6,255 nt of DNA from contig JAIRST010000026.1 of the NCBI GenBank assembly GCA_031255325.1, forward strand, positions 1 through 6,255. Reading direction: 5' to 3'. Under the pieces are notes generated by a model. That model was given only the letters and a program-made list of their open reading frames with translations. It searched no databases and had not been told where the DNA came from. Position numbers and translations under genes: made by a program. This document shows positions 1 through 6,153 of this stretch, piece after piece. The stretch comes from Holosporales bacterium. Lineage in GTDB: Bacteria; Pseudomonadota; Alphaproteobacteria; UBA3830; JAIRMZ01. How positions within the stretch are numbered: position 1 is the first letter of the stretch; each line of letters begins with the position of its first letter.

Positions 1-498
1 AAAACGATTTCTATCAACTTCTTCTCTTTTAAAGACGTAAAAATCTGCCCCGAAAGACCATTCTCGCTCCATCTCTTAAATCACATGTAGATGAGTGCCT
101 AAAACTATATTCCCGCGGACAATCTTTTCATGGTGCTCCGATCCTTACTGTCAAAATACGGCTTTTATAAATCTATGATTGTCCTGCGTCGGATGGCCGG
201 TATTATACCTTTGCTTCTTTGAAAAGATTAACCTCCTTGCCCATCAGAAGATTGCCGATCTCAAACCAAAGTTTTCCCAAAATTGAAGATGAGTAACTGT
301 ATAAAATTTTGGACAATTTACGATGAATGCTTAAAACCATAGAAATATCTACAAAGTAAAACCGATGTGTATCCATATAACCCCCTATAAATGTCCTCCT
401 ACCCTATTCCTTAATCCCTTCCTATCATGCCATAATCCTTTCCCCTCCTCCTTAATAATCCCTTCAATACATTATTTACTATCGCTGCGGCGATCAGT
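1..498. other. Intergenic or decayed region, no supported gene
   Basis: All frames are broken by stops at short intervals and no start with a ribosome binding site leads into a reading frame of useful length. The first 90 bases are open in frame 1 from the window edge to a TAG, so the tail of a gene outside the window is possible but unsupported. Positions 171-296 are an open stretch of 41 codons without an ATG, which reads like ordinary protein but matches no family I know. Positions 277-284 and 305-312 form an 8-bp AT-rich inverted repeat. From about 375 to 470 the plus strand is almost entirely C and T with scattered A. The region is best described as decayed or spacer DNA. Confidence 0.6.
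481..494. repeat. Small GC-rich palindrome upstream of the membrane-protein gene
   Basis: ATCGC at 481-485 is the exact reverse complement of GCGAT at 490-494, leaving a 4-base loop. It is GC-rich in an otherwise AT-rich area and lies about 40 bases upstream of the promoter candidate for the gene at 589. It could be an operator half-site pair or a minor hairpin. No T-run follows, so it does not look like a terminator. A five-base stem can easily arise by chance. Confidence 0.25.
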
Positions 499-530
499 GT
501 GCTCAGGACTAAACCCGCTTTGGATGAAGC

Positions 531-559
531 TTGTTTCAACTCGAATTATCGTATAAAAT
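531..559 (+). promoter_or_regulatory. Candidate sigma70-type promoter for the 589-1842 gene
   Basis: TTGTTT at 531-536 could be the -35 box (3 of 6 to consensus) and TAAAAT at 554-559 the -10 box (5 of 6), with a 17-base spacer. The overlapping TATAAA at 552-557 is an alternative -10 but gives only a 15-base spacer. Transcription would begin near 565, leaving a short leader that carries the strong ribosome binding site at 575-583. Seen by eye; AT-rich sequence produces such matches often. Confidence 0.4.
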
Positions 560-574
560 CCCTTCATTTATCAC

Positions 575-587
575 AGGAAGGGGAGAG
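575..587 (+). promoter_or_regulatory. Strong Shine-Dalgarno that fixes the start at 589
   Basis: A purine run AGGAAGGGGAGAG lies directly before the ATG at 589; its AGGAAGGGG part ends 5 bases before the start codon. The upstream in-frame GTG at 499, which would add 30 residues, has no comparable purine-rich site in front of it. This decides the start in favour of 589. Confidence 0.75.
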
Positions 588-588
588 A

Positions 589-1842
589 ATGTTTATGGCC
601 ATTTGTATGGATAGTGTTCCAGAATATTTCGATGGCATTCAGCTCTTGACAGCGACGATGGCAATATTATGTGGAGTATACTTTGTTACTTGTCGTACGC
701 GCTTATTTTCTTCAACAGAAGCGTGTGCAATCGCTGCTTGCAAAGCAGGCATATTCCTAAGCTACTTTCTGTTTTATTATTTTGGGATAGAAAGTTGCCA
801 ACTTGATGACGTATCGTACGCTACAAGAGGGGATTCTTTATGCCGTCGCTCATACCCTTACCCGAATTTATATATCCAGATCTGTGGATGGGGGATGAGG
901 TTGTTAGGTCCATTGTACGCTTCTCCTGTATCTGTGAATGTGATTGTATCAGCTATAATCGCATGTATAAGTTCTTGCATAGCTATTTTTCTTATGAAAT
1001 GGGATAAGCGCAAAGCAAAAATATTTTTCCTATTCTGTTGTTTCCATCCAGAAGTCGCTGTTTGGTCGTCGATATATAACTTTAAAGATACGTACGTGCT
1101 CATGTATTATGTTACGGCTCTCTATGGCGTGCAGAAAATTTTCCAAAAAGAATTTCTAAAGGCTGGTTTGTGTCTAATGAGTGCTTGGTGGTTTGTTCTA
1201 TATTTTCGTATTTACGTACCAACATTCTTTTATATAACATTTCTAATATGGAGTGGCTATTACTTGGGGCGATCTGTTATCAGGACGAAAAATGTCCTTT
1301 CATTATGTTTTTTTGCTTGTATCTCAACCATATGTTTCCAGTATTTTCAAGTATTATTTTTCAATATGATCGATTTTCTGAAGTATTATTGGATAGAATC
1401 TTTGACTCGTATGGGAAATGCTGGAGGAGGGTTTACTGCCGAAGGCAGCGTTGTCGTTGTCATGGGAATTTTACGTTCCTTTGGTGTACATATCACTCAT
1501 TATGTACCATCGTTTATTGTCGCATTTAATCTTGCAACGATTCCTTTTTTGTTGATTGGAGGGTACCAATTCATGGTTAGAAATAAAGAAGAGAAATTAG
1601 TTTCCTTTATTATTATTCTTACAGGAGTTGTAATGGGAGTGTCTGCAAGCGTTCCAGAAATAGGAACGAGTGCACGGCACCGCTATCAGATATTTTTCAC
1701 AACCGCTATCTGTCAATTCTTAGGTTTATCTTGGACAATAGAAAAATGGCCTTTGATAAAAAAACAGCTGCAAGAATGGGGCGTCTTTTTTGCCTATAAA
1801 GCGTCCTCCCTTTTACGAAAAAGACGCTCTTCTTGCTCTTAG
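589..1842 (+). CDS. Polytopic membrane protein, GT-C glycosyltransferase / Wzy polymerase-like
   Basis: This 417-residue protein is highly hydrophobic, with about 10-12 likely membrane segments (for example near residues 15-34, 47-66, 115-135, 144-162, 193-225, 235-262, 312-330, 337-352 and 366-382). An acidic pair, Asp73-Asp74, lies in the loop after the second segment, as in GT-C enzymes that use polyprenyl-linked sugars. Residues 153-170 read H-P-E-V-A-V-W-S-S followed by a K-D pair, and Arg207-x-Tyr209 follows a later helix; this combination recurs in glycosyltransferase-39-like and O-antigen-polymerase-like proteins. A late R-H-R-Y-Q motif (363-367) also fits. The C-terminus is basic. 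It is Cys-rich and more AT-biased than the operon opposite it. It stands alone on its strand. A role in building a surface glycan is inference; another integral membrane function remains possible. Confidence 0.6.
   Translation: MFMAICMDSVPEYFDGIQLLTATMAILCGVYFVTCRTRLFSSTEACAIAACKAGIFLSYFLFYYFGIESCQLDDVSYATRGDSLCRRSYPYPNLYIQICGWGMRLLGPLYASPVSVNVIVSAIIACISSCIAIFLMKWDKRKAKIFFLFCCFHPEVAVWSSIYNFKDTYVLMYYVTALYGVQKIFQKEFLKAGLCLMSAWWFVLYFRIYVPTFFYITFLIWSGYYLGRSVIRTKNVLSLCFFACISTICFQYFQVLFFNMIDFLKYYWIESLTRMGNAGGGFTAEGSVVVVMGILRSFGVHITHYVPSFIVAFNLATIPFLLIGGYQFMVRNKEEKLVSFIIILTGVVMGVSASVPEIGTSARHRYQIFFTTAICQFLGLSWTIEKWPLIKKQLQEWGVFFAYKASSLLRKRRSSCS
1781..1828. terminator. Overlapping hairpins at the 3' end of the membrane-protein gene
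   Basis: GCGTCTTTTT at 1781-1790 is the exact reverse complement of AAAAAGACGC at 1818-1827. AGCGTC at 1800-1805 can instead pair with GACGCT at 1823-1828. The two stems share the right arm, so only one can form at a time. Both lie inside the last 20 codons, just before the TAG at 1840-1842. A weak T-rich stretch follows on the plus strand, and TTTAT follows the shorter stem when read on the minus strand. It may help end transcription from either side, but no classic T-run is present. Confidence 0.3.
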
Positions 1843-2000
1843 GCTATTTAACCGTCTATTTCTTTAAACCCATTTGAAATTGGCAACCTTACAGAGTATA
1901 GGTGTCCTTTGCTAATTCCCTTGAAATACTTCCTTATTAAATTCTAAAAAAGCAAAACGCCTGTCTAAAGCTTTCTTTATCACATTTGTTATTGGTTCAA

Positions 2001-2069
2001 AGTTTCAGTTTGCACCTATTATTTTCCCTGATTTGTAGGGGATGGTGCAAATGGTTCTCTTGCGAAACT
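2001..2069. repeat. Nested inverted repeat between convergent genes
   Basis: Three pairs of arms nest about one centre: AGTTTC (2001-2006) with GAAACT (2064-2069), TTTGCACC (2009-2016) with GGTGCAAA (2044-2051), and CCCT (2026-2029) with AGGG (2037-2040) around a 7-base loop. It sits about 30 bases beyond the waaA stop and about 160 bases beyond the stop of the plus-strand gene. It could be a bidirectional RNA 3'-end structure or a relic of a mobile-element end. Neither side has a T-run long enough for a standard intrinsic terminator. Confidence 0.4.
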
Positions 2070-2098
2070 GGAGGGTCGGTCAAACTGCGCCCAAAATA

Positions 2099-3412
2099 TT
2101 ATAGTGGGATAGCTTTTATCCTCAAGCTTTTCAAATATGGCTTTGCAACTCGATCGAATACTTCCAAAGCATTACATTGAGAGGCGACAAGGTCTTTTGC
2201 TGCTGATTGGAGGGCTGTACAACGGTCAGGATTTTCTAATAAATCTTTGACAAAGGATACGATTTCTGCTGCGTTATTAACTTGAACAGCAGCTGCGTGC
2301 TGATGAAAAAGCGCCGTCATTTCTTTAAAATTACTCATATACGGTCCGTGAAAAATGGCACATCTTAGTTGAGCGGGTTCCACCAAATTGTGTCCTCCAA
2401 CAGGAACAAAAGATCCGCCAATAAAAATAATGTCGGACAATTGATAAAAAACACCCAATTCTCCAAAAGTATCAGCAATGTATACATCATGCCAAGGCTC
2501 TGGTGACGCCCTTAAAGAGTGCTGCGTTGCATGCATTCCTTGTTCTTGACAAAGATGCAGAATATCAGTTGCTCGTTGTGGATGACGTGGTGCGATAATC
2601 GTTAACAATGTTGGGAAATAGGTTTTTAATTCTTTATGAGCACACAGAATAATTTCTTCCTCTCCGGGATGTGTACTCGCAGCAACCCACAGGAAACGTT
2701 CTGATGTTTTTTCTTGAAGGGCACGTAAAGTTTTCTCTGAAACAGGTAAAGGAGACGCTGCATATTTTAAATTTCCAAATGGAACAACGGTTTTTGCTCC
2801 TAAGGCTTCAAAAAGTGCCGCATCTTCAGCAGATTGAACAAATATTGCAGAAAAACATTGCAACAACTTGTCTCTTGTTCGTTTCGGAACGTGCTTCCAT
2901 CGTAAAAAACTTTTTTGAGAAAGGCGAGCATTTACCAAAATCACAGAAATATTGCAATTTTGAAGTTTAAATAATAGAGTCGGCCAAATTTCAGATTCCA
3001 GAAATAAAGCAAGATCAGGGTGCCATTTATTTAAAAACCGTTTAATCCAAAAAGGATGGTCAAAAGGAACAAATTGATGAAAACACTTTTTGCTGAGAAC
3101 AGGATGCATTTTTAAACGCTCCTGTACTAATTTTGCTGAAGAAAGCGTTGTTGTGGTAATGAGTACACTTTCCCATACAGGAGTTTTTATTAATAAATGC
3201 TCAAGCAAGGTAAGAGCAGAAAAAGCTTCCCCGACACTTGCTGCATGTGTCCATAATAATGTTCCGTCTGGCCGCGTTTTTTTAGTTCTTCCGAAACGTT
3301 CCTGGAAGCGCTCTCTATCCTCCCTTCCTTTGCATTTTCTCAAGCGTACATGTATCCATAAAAAAGGCGTTAAAAGTACGAAAAAAAGACGGTAACAATG
3401 CCACACTATCAT
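2099..3412 (-). CDS. waaA: 3-deoxy-D-manno-octulosonic acid (Kdo) transferase WaaA
   Basis: WaaA (KdtA) transfers Kdo from CMP-Kdo to the lipid A precursor on the cytoplasmic face of the inner membrane. At 437 residues it is close to the E. coli enzyme. A hydrophobic anchor (about 6-22) is followed by the E-R-F-G motif (38-41) and S-V-G-E (59-62), whose Glu62 corresponds to the family's proposed catalytic base. The E-S-E-I-W-P motif (139-144), G-N-L-K-Y (213-217), S-T-H (246-248), P-R-H-P (275-278), G-E-L-G (317-320) and a G-G-H-N ending at 342 with E-P-A (345-347) outline the GT-B fold and the nucleotide-sugar site. The ATG overlaps the DUF374 stop as ATGA, so translation is probably coupled. 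lpxK, often next to waaA in Alphaproteobacteria, does not follow. Whether one or more Kdo units are added cannot be read from the sequence. Confidence 0.95.
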   Translation of the reverse strand: MIVWHCYRLFFVLLTPFLWIHVRLRKCKGREDRERFQERFGRTKKTRPDGTLLWTHAASVGEAFSALTLLEHLLIKTPVWESVLITTTTLSSAKLVQERLKMHPVLSKKCFHQFVPFDHPFWIKRFLNKWHPDLALFLESEIWPTLLFKLQNCNISVILVNARLSQKSFLRWKHVPKRTRDKLLQCFSAIFVQSAEDAALFEALGAKTVVPFGNLKYAASPLPVSEKTLRALQEKTSERFLWVAASTHPGEEEIILCAHKELKTYFPTLLTIIAPRHPQRATDILHLCQEQGMHATQHSLRASPEPWHDVYIADTFGELGVFYQLSDIIFIGGSFVPVGGHNLVEPAQLRCAIFHGPYMSNFKEMTALFHQHAAAVQVNNAAEIVSFVKDLLENPDRCTALQSAAKDLVASQCNALEVFDRVAKPYLKSLRIKAIPL

Positions 3413-4077
3413 AGTCTTTTTATCTCTTCATCTATCTTTTCTGAAAATATATGCAGACATCTTTCGATACCTTGTCGTGCTTCTTCTGGAGATTGGTGGA
3501 TAATTGAAGCATAGGAAATAGGCTCTCCCCAAGCAAACACACCCCGTGTAAAAGGGAGCGCAATTCGAAGCGCATCCCATGAGTGTAGGGCTTTATATTT
3601 TTTAGCCGAATAAGTAAAAGGGAGAATATCTACTTTTGCGAGCCGCGCAAGGGTCTCCACACCTGCTTTAGCTTTGTATCGCGGTCCACGAGGCCCATCA
3701 GGGGTAATCCCCACAGAAATTCCTTTTTGCAAAAGATGTATCATTTCTAAAAGGGAAGAGCCTCCTTCTCGAGACGTTGACCCACGTACACAACTTACGC
3801 CGAAATAACGCATTGTAGAGGAGCTGAGTTCAGCATCCAAATGTAATGAACTTAGGATGAATAAAGGCTTTTTCCAAATCCAAGCGCAGGGTGCCATCAC
3901 AGATCTGTTATGCCAAAAGCAAATAATGAAAGGGCGTCCCTCCTTGTGATAACACTCTGGAATCTCTTGACCAATTGTTGACCAACGCCCTGAATGAAAA
4001 ACAAATCGAATCCACCATGACAAAAGGCGCGCAGCTTTTTTAAGACAATATTTTTTCAAGAAAGCTCTAACTGGCAT
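3409..4077 (-). CDS. DUF374 (COG2121) acyltransferase, LpxJ-like lipid A late acyltransferase
   Basis: This 222-residue protein is the usual length for the DUF374 family. It shows the family marks in order: F-W-H-N-R at 54-58 with the likely catalytic His56, S-L-H-L-D at 77-81, the R-G-S-T-S-R-E-G-G stretch at 98-106, and T-P-D-G-P-R-G-P at 125-132 followed by a Gly- and Ala-containing segment. A basic, amphipathic N-terminus suggests membrane association. A family member, LpxJ of epsilonproteobacteria, adds a secondary acyl chain to lipid A; placement between an MsbA-like exporter and waaA supports the same role here, though acyl chain and position are unknown. The gene starts 6 nt after the msbA stop, in the same frame, and its stop overlaps the waaA start. 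A general lysophospholipid acyltransferase is the main alternative. No frameshift is visible. Confidence 0.88.
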   Translation of the reverse strand: MPVRAFLKKYCLKKAARLLSWWIRFVFHSGRWSTIGQEIPECYHKEGRPFIICFWHNRSVMAPCAWIWKKPLFILSSLHLDAELSSSTMRYFGVSCVRGSTSREGGSSLLEMIHLLQKGISVGITPDGPRGPRYKAKAGVETLARLAKVDILPFTYSAKKYKALHSWDALRIALPFTRGVFAWGEPISYASIIHQSPEEARQGIERCLHIFSEKIDEEIKRL

Positions 4078-4083
4078 ACCACG

Positions 4084-5841
4084 TCATTCTCTTTGAAAAG
4101 TTTGACTTGTATACAAGCGCGCATATGTCTCTCCATGCGCCAGCAGATCGTCATGCTTTCCGCGCTCAACAAGGCGTCCTTTATCCAATACAAAAATCTC
4201 ATCAGCATCTAAAATCGTTGCCAGGCGATGGGCAATCACCAGCGTTGTCCGGCCTTTTATTAATCGGTTAAGCGCTTGCTGCACCTTCTGCTCGGAGCGG
4301 CCATCCAAAGCGCTTGTCGCCTCATCAAGCAATAAAATAGGTGCATTTTTTAGCATCGCTCGCGCTATGGACAACCGTTGACGTTGTCCTCCAGACAGAT
4401 TCCCTCCATTCTCTCCAATAGGCGTATCGTACCCTTGAGGAAGGTCTTTAATAAATTCATGCGCTGCCGCTGCTTGCGCCGCTTCCTGAATAGTTTGTAA
4501 CGAGGCTTCTGGGCATCCATAAGCGATATTGGCGCGTACTGTGTCATCAAATAGAAAGATTTCCTGACTCACTAAACTCAGCGCTTGCCTTAAAGAAGCT
4601 TGCGTTACTTTAGAGATATTTTGGCCATCGATAAGAATACGCCCTTCAGAAGGGTCATAAAAACGCAACAAAAGGGATAATAATGTACTTTTTCCTGCCC
4701 CACTAGCGCCAACGAGCGCAACTTTTTTCCCTGGGTCGACGACAAAAGAAACACCAGATAAAGCTTTAAAACCGCTTCCATAAGAAAAATGAACAGATTC
4801 AAAGGAAAGGCGTCCCTCTGATTTTGGTAAAAGAGGCGCTTCGGCATAATCTACAATCTTGGGACGGGTCTTTAAGATAGCATATAGACGTTGTGCCGCA
4901 GATAGCCCCTCTTGCAGTAAAGCATTAAGGGTAAGAAGACTCTTCAATGGTCTGTAAGAAGCAACCAAGGCACCAAGGAAAGAAAATAAAGCCCCTGCTG
5001 TTCGCGTTCCTTGAATAACAAACCACCCTCCAATAAAAACGACTAAGCACGTGGCAATACCACTTACAATCTCTATAAGGGGATGCACGATGGAACGCAC
5101 CTGCGTAGAGCGCAAGGTAAGGTTATACACGCGTGTCATGATGCCTGCCGCACGGTCAGTCTCACAAGCTTCTGTACCGTAAGCTTTGATAATCCGAATA
5201 CCTTGGAAACATTGTGCCAAAAAACTCGACCATTCTCCCATTTCGTTTTGCGTTTTAGCCGCAATTTTACGCACACGATGTCCAATTTTACGTCCTGGCC
5301 ATAAAACCAAAGGCAAAATGACCAAAGCAATACATGCCAATTCTGGGTCATTATGAAACGCAACACCTATAAGGCCTAAAACAGTTAGGGTATCTTTGCC
5401 GATTCTAATAAAAGCAGAGGTCACCATGTACCTCAGCTGACTTACGTCATTAGTTAGGCGAGAAATAAGGTCTCCTGTCGATATAGCATTAAAGGATTCA
5501 ATATCAGCATGCATAATGTGGCGAAAACAACGCACTTGAAGATCTGTCAAAACGCCTTGTCCAAAACGCGCTAGAAACACAGATTCCCCATAATCGCACA
5601 AGCCTTTTAAAACAAAAGTACAAAAAAAAGCTACAGAAATAGGAAACAGTTGCGCCGCTTCTTTGCGAATTAAGATGTCATCGACCATCGGTTGAATCAA
5701 TTTTGTCGATGTAACCAGGCATGCAGCGGAAATGACCATACATATCCCAGCACGCACAAGCACCCTCCATCGGGTGCATACATACTCACGTATCAACGCT
5801 TTCAGTACATCGGTAAAGTGCGGATTAAAGAGAACAGCCAT
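4084..5841 (-). CDS. msbA: MsbA-type lipid A / lipid exporter, ABC half-transporter with fused ATPase
   Basis: This is a complete half-transporter of 585 residues from the ATG at 5841 (587 from a TTG at 5847; numbering here uses the longer form). Six membrane segments lie at about 31-49, 68-86, 143-164, 168-184, 255-277 and 284-298. The ATPase domain has a likely A-loop Tyr356, Walker A G-A-S-G-A-G-K-S-T (380-388), Q-loop Gln428, signature L-S-G-G-Q (484-488), Walker B ending D508-E509, D-loop S-A-L-D (512-515) and switch His540, so it should be active as a homodimer. MsbA flips lipid A-core across the inner membrane. The general fold is shared with drug and peptide exporters; the substrate is inferred from the two LPS genes behind it. 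I prefer ATG because the TTG has no better binding site; a TGA upstream rules out much longer forms. Confidence 0.88.
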   Translation of the reverse strand: MAVLFNPHFTDVLKALIREYVCTRWRVLVRAGICMVISAACLVTSTKLIQPMVDDILIRKEAAQLFPISVAFFCTFVLKGLCDYGESVFLARFGQGVLTDLQVRCFRHIMHADIESFNAISTGDLISRLTNDVSQLRYMVTSAFIRIGKDTLTVLGLIGVAFHNDPELACIALVILPLVLWPGRKIGHRVRKIAAKTQNEMGEWSSFLAQCFQGIRIIKAYGTEACETDRAAGIMTRVYNLTLRSTQVRSIVHPLIEIVSGIATCLVVFIGGWFVIQGTRTAGALFSFLGALVASYRPLKSLLTLNALLQEGLSAAQRLYAILKTRPKIVDYAEAPLLPKSEGRLSFESVHFSYGSGFKALSGVSFVVDPGKKVALVGASGAGKSTLLSLLLRFYDPSEGRILIDGQNISKVTQASLRQALSLVSQEIFLFDDTVRANIAYGCPEASLQTIQEAAQAAAAHEFIKDLPQGYDTPIGENGGNLSGGQRQRLSIARAMLKNAPILLLDEATSALDGRSEQKVQQALNRLIKGRTTLVIAHRLATILDADEIFVLDKGRLVERGKHDDLLAHGETYARLYTSQTFQRE

Positions 5842-5843
5842 CG

Positions 5844-5921
5844 TCAACTGCTTTTGAAGGATTTCTGGATGAAAAACAAAGAAACATCAATTCCCACCTG
5901 TTCTCTGCGATGAGCTTGCAT
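5844..5921 (-). CDS. Candidate 25-residue leader ORF upstream of msbA
   Basis: An ATG at 5921, preceded by a modest purine-rich A-A-G-A-A-G site about 7-8 bases upstream, opens a 25-codon frame that ends in TGA at 5846-5844. Only two bases separate this stop from the ATG of msbA at 5841, a spacing typical of translational coupling. The msbA ATG has only a weak binding site of its own. The peptide begins M-Q-A-H-R-R-E-Q and ends in a basic Ser-rich tail around a short L-F-F-I hydrophobic patch. I recognise no family. It may be a leader peptide, the remnant of an upstream gene, or a chance frame. Confidence 0.3.
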   Translation of the reverse strand: MQAHRREQVGIDVSLFFIQKSFKSS

Positions 5922-5950
5922 ACTTTTTCTTCTTAAATTGCTTTTTACGT

Positions 5951-5979
5951 AAGATAGGGAGGAACAGATTGAAGTGCAA
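5951..5979 (-). promoter_or_regulatory. Candidate sigma70-type promoter for the msbA-DUF374-waaA operon
   Basis: Read on the minus strand, TTGCAC (5979-5974) and TATCTT (5956-5951) are separated by exactly 17 bases; each matches consensus at 4 of 6 positions. Initiation would fall near 5944, about 100 bases before the msbA start and about 20 before the small leader ORF. No other promoter is apparent at the two very short junctions inside the operon, so all three genes probably share this transcript. Confidence 0.4.
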
Positions 5980-6024
5980 CCTTTTGGTCAGGTGTGTTTT
6001 TTGGGGGGGTATAGCTGTATGTAG

Positions 6025-6153
6025 ATGATTTTCAAAGAGGCGGAGTTGTCCATTTTTATCATCCTAGTCCTACCTATGATGAATGTCTCTCTTATCAATG
6101 AGGGATTGTTAGTGTGTACGGTGGGGGGAGTTTTAAGGAGGATATTTTTTTAA
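6025..6153 (+). CDS. Possible 42-residue small hydrophobic protein
   Basis: The frame opens at an ATG at 6025 and closes at TAA 6151-6153. A charged N-terminus (M-I-F-K-E-A-E) precedes a hydrophobic stretch at about residues 8-19 able to enter a membrane, and the end is basic (L-R-R-I-F-F). It lacks its own Shine-Dalgarno, but its ATG overlaps the stop of a 19-codon frame that does have a good one. It would be transcribed divergently from msbA. Its sequence lies in skewed, G-rich DNA and could be open by chance. Confidence 0.2.
   Translation: MIFKEAELSIFIILVLPMMNVSLINEGLLVCTVGGVLRRIFF

Noticed and set aside
365..556. 63-codon plus-strand frame beginning M-C-I-H-I-T-P-Y
   Set aside because: It is mostly the translation of the C/T-rich stretch, giving Pro, Ser and Leu repeats, has no ribosome binding site, and runs into the leader of the gene at 589.
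499..588. 30-residue N-terminal extension of the membrane protein from a GTG at 499
   Set aside because: No Shine-Dalgarno precedes the GTG, it would cover the best promoter candidate, and the ATG at 589 has a very strong binding site.
858..1103. 81-codon minus-strand frame inside the membrane-protein gene
   Set aside because: Antisense shadow of a gene with clear membrane-protein features; no family signal.
1170..1529. 119-codon plus-strand frame overlapping the membrane-protein gene
   Set aside because: Out-of-frame shadow of AT-rich hydrophobic coding sequence; no family signal and no good start site.
2053..2069. Sequence resembling the terminal repeat of IS6-family elements (GGTTCT...TTGC.AA)
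   Set aside because: Resemblance is from memory with several mismatches, there is no matching second end, no transposase remnant and no target duplication in the window.
1986..2180. 64-codon plus-strand frame across the nested repeat and the waaA 3' end
   Set aside because: Non-ATG start without a clear binding site, and antisense to the end of waaA.
5083..5304. Plus- and minus-strand frames of about 75 codons opposite or within the msbA membrane domain
   Set aside because: Shadows of the well-supported msbA reading frame, lacking any domain signal.
5692..5913. 73-codon plus-strand frame opposite the msbA 5' end
   Set aside because: Antisense to the msbA start and leader; composition is that of reversed coding DNA.
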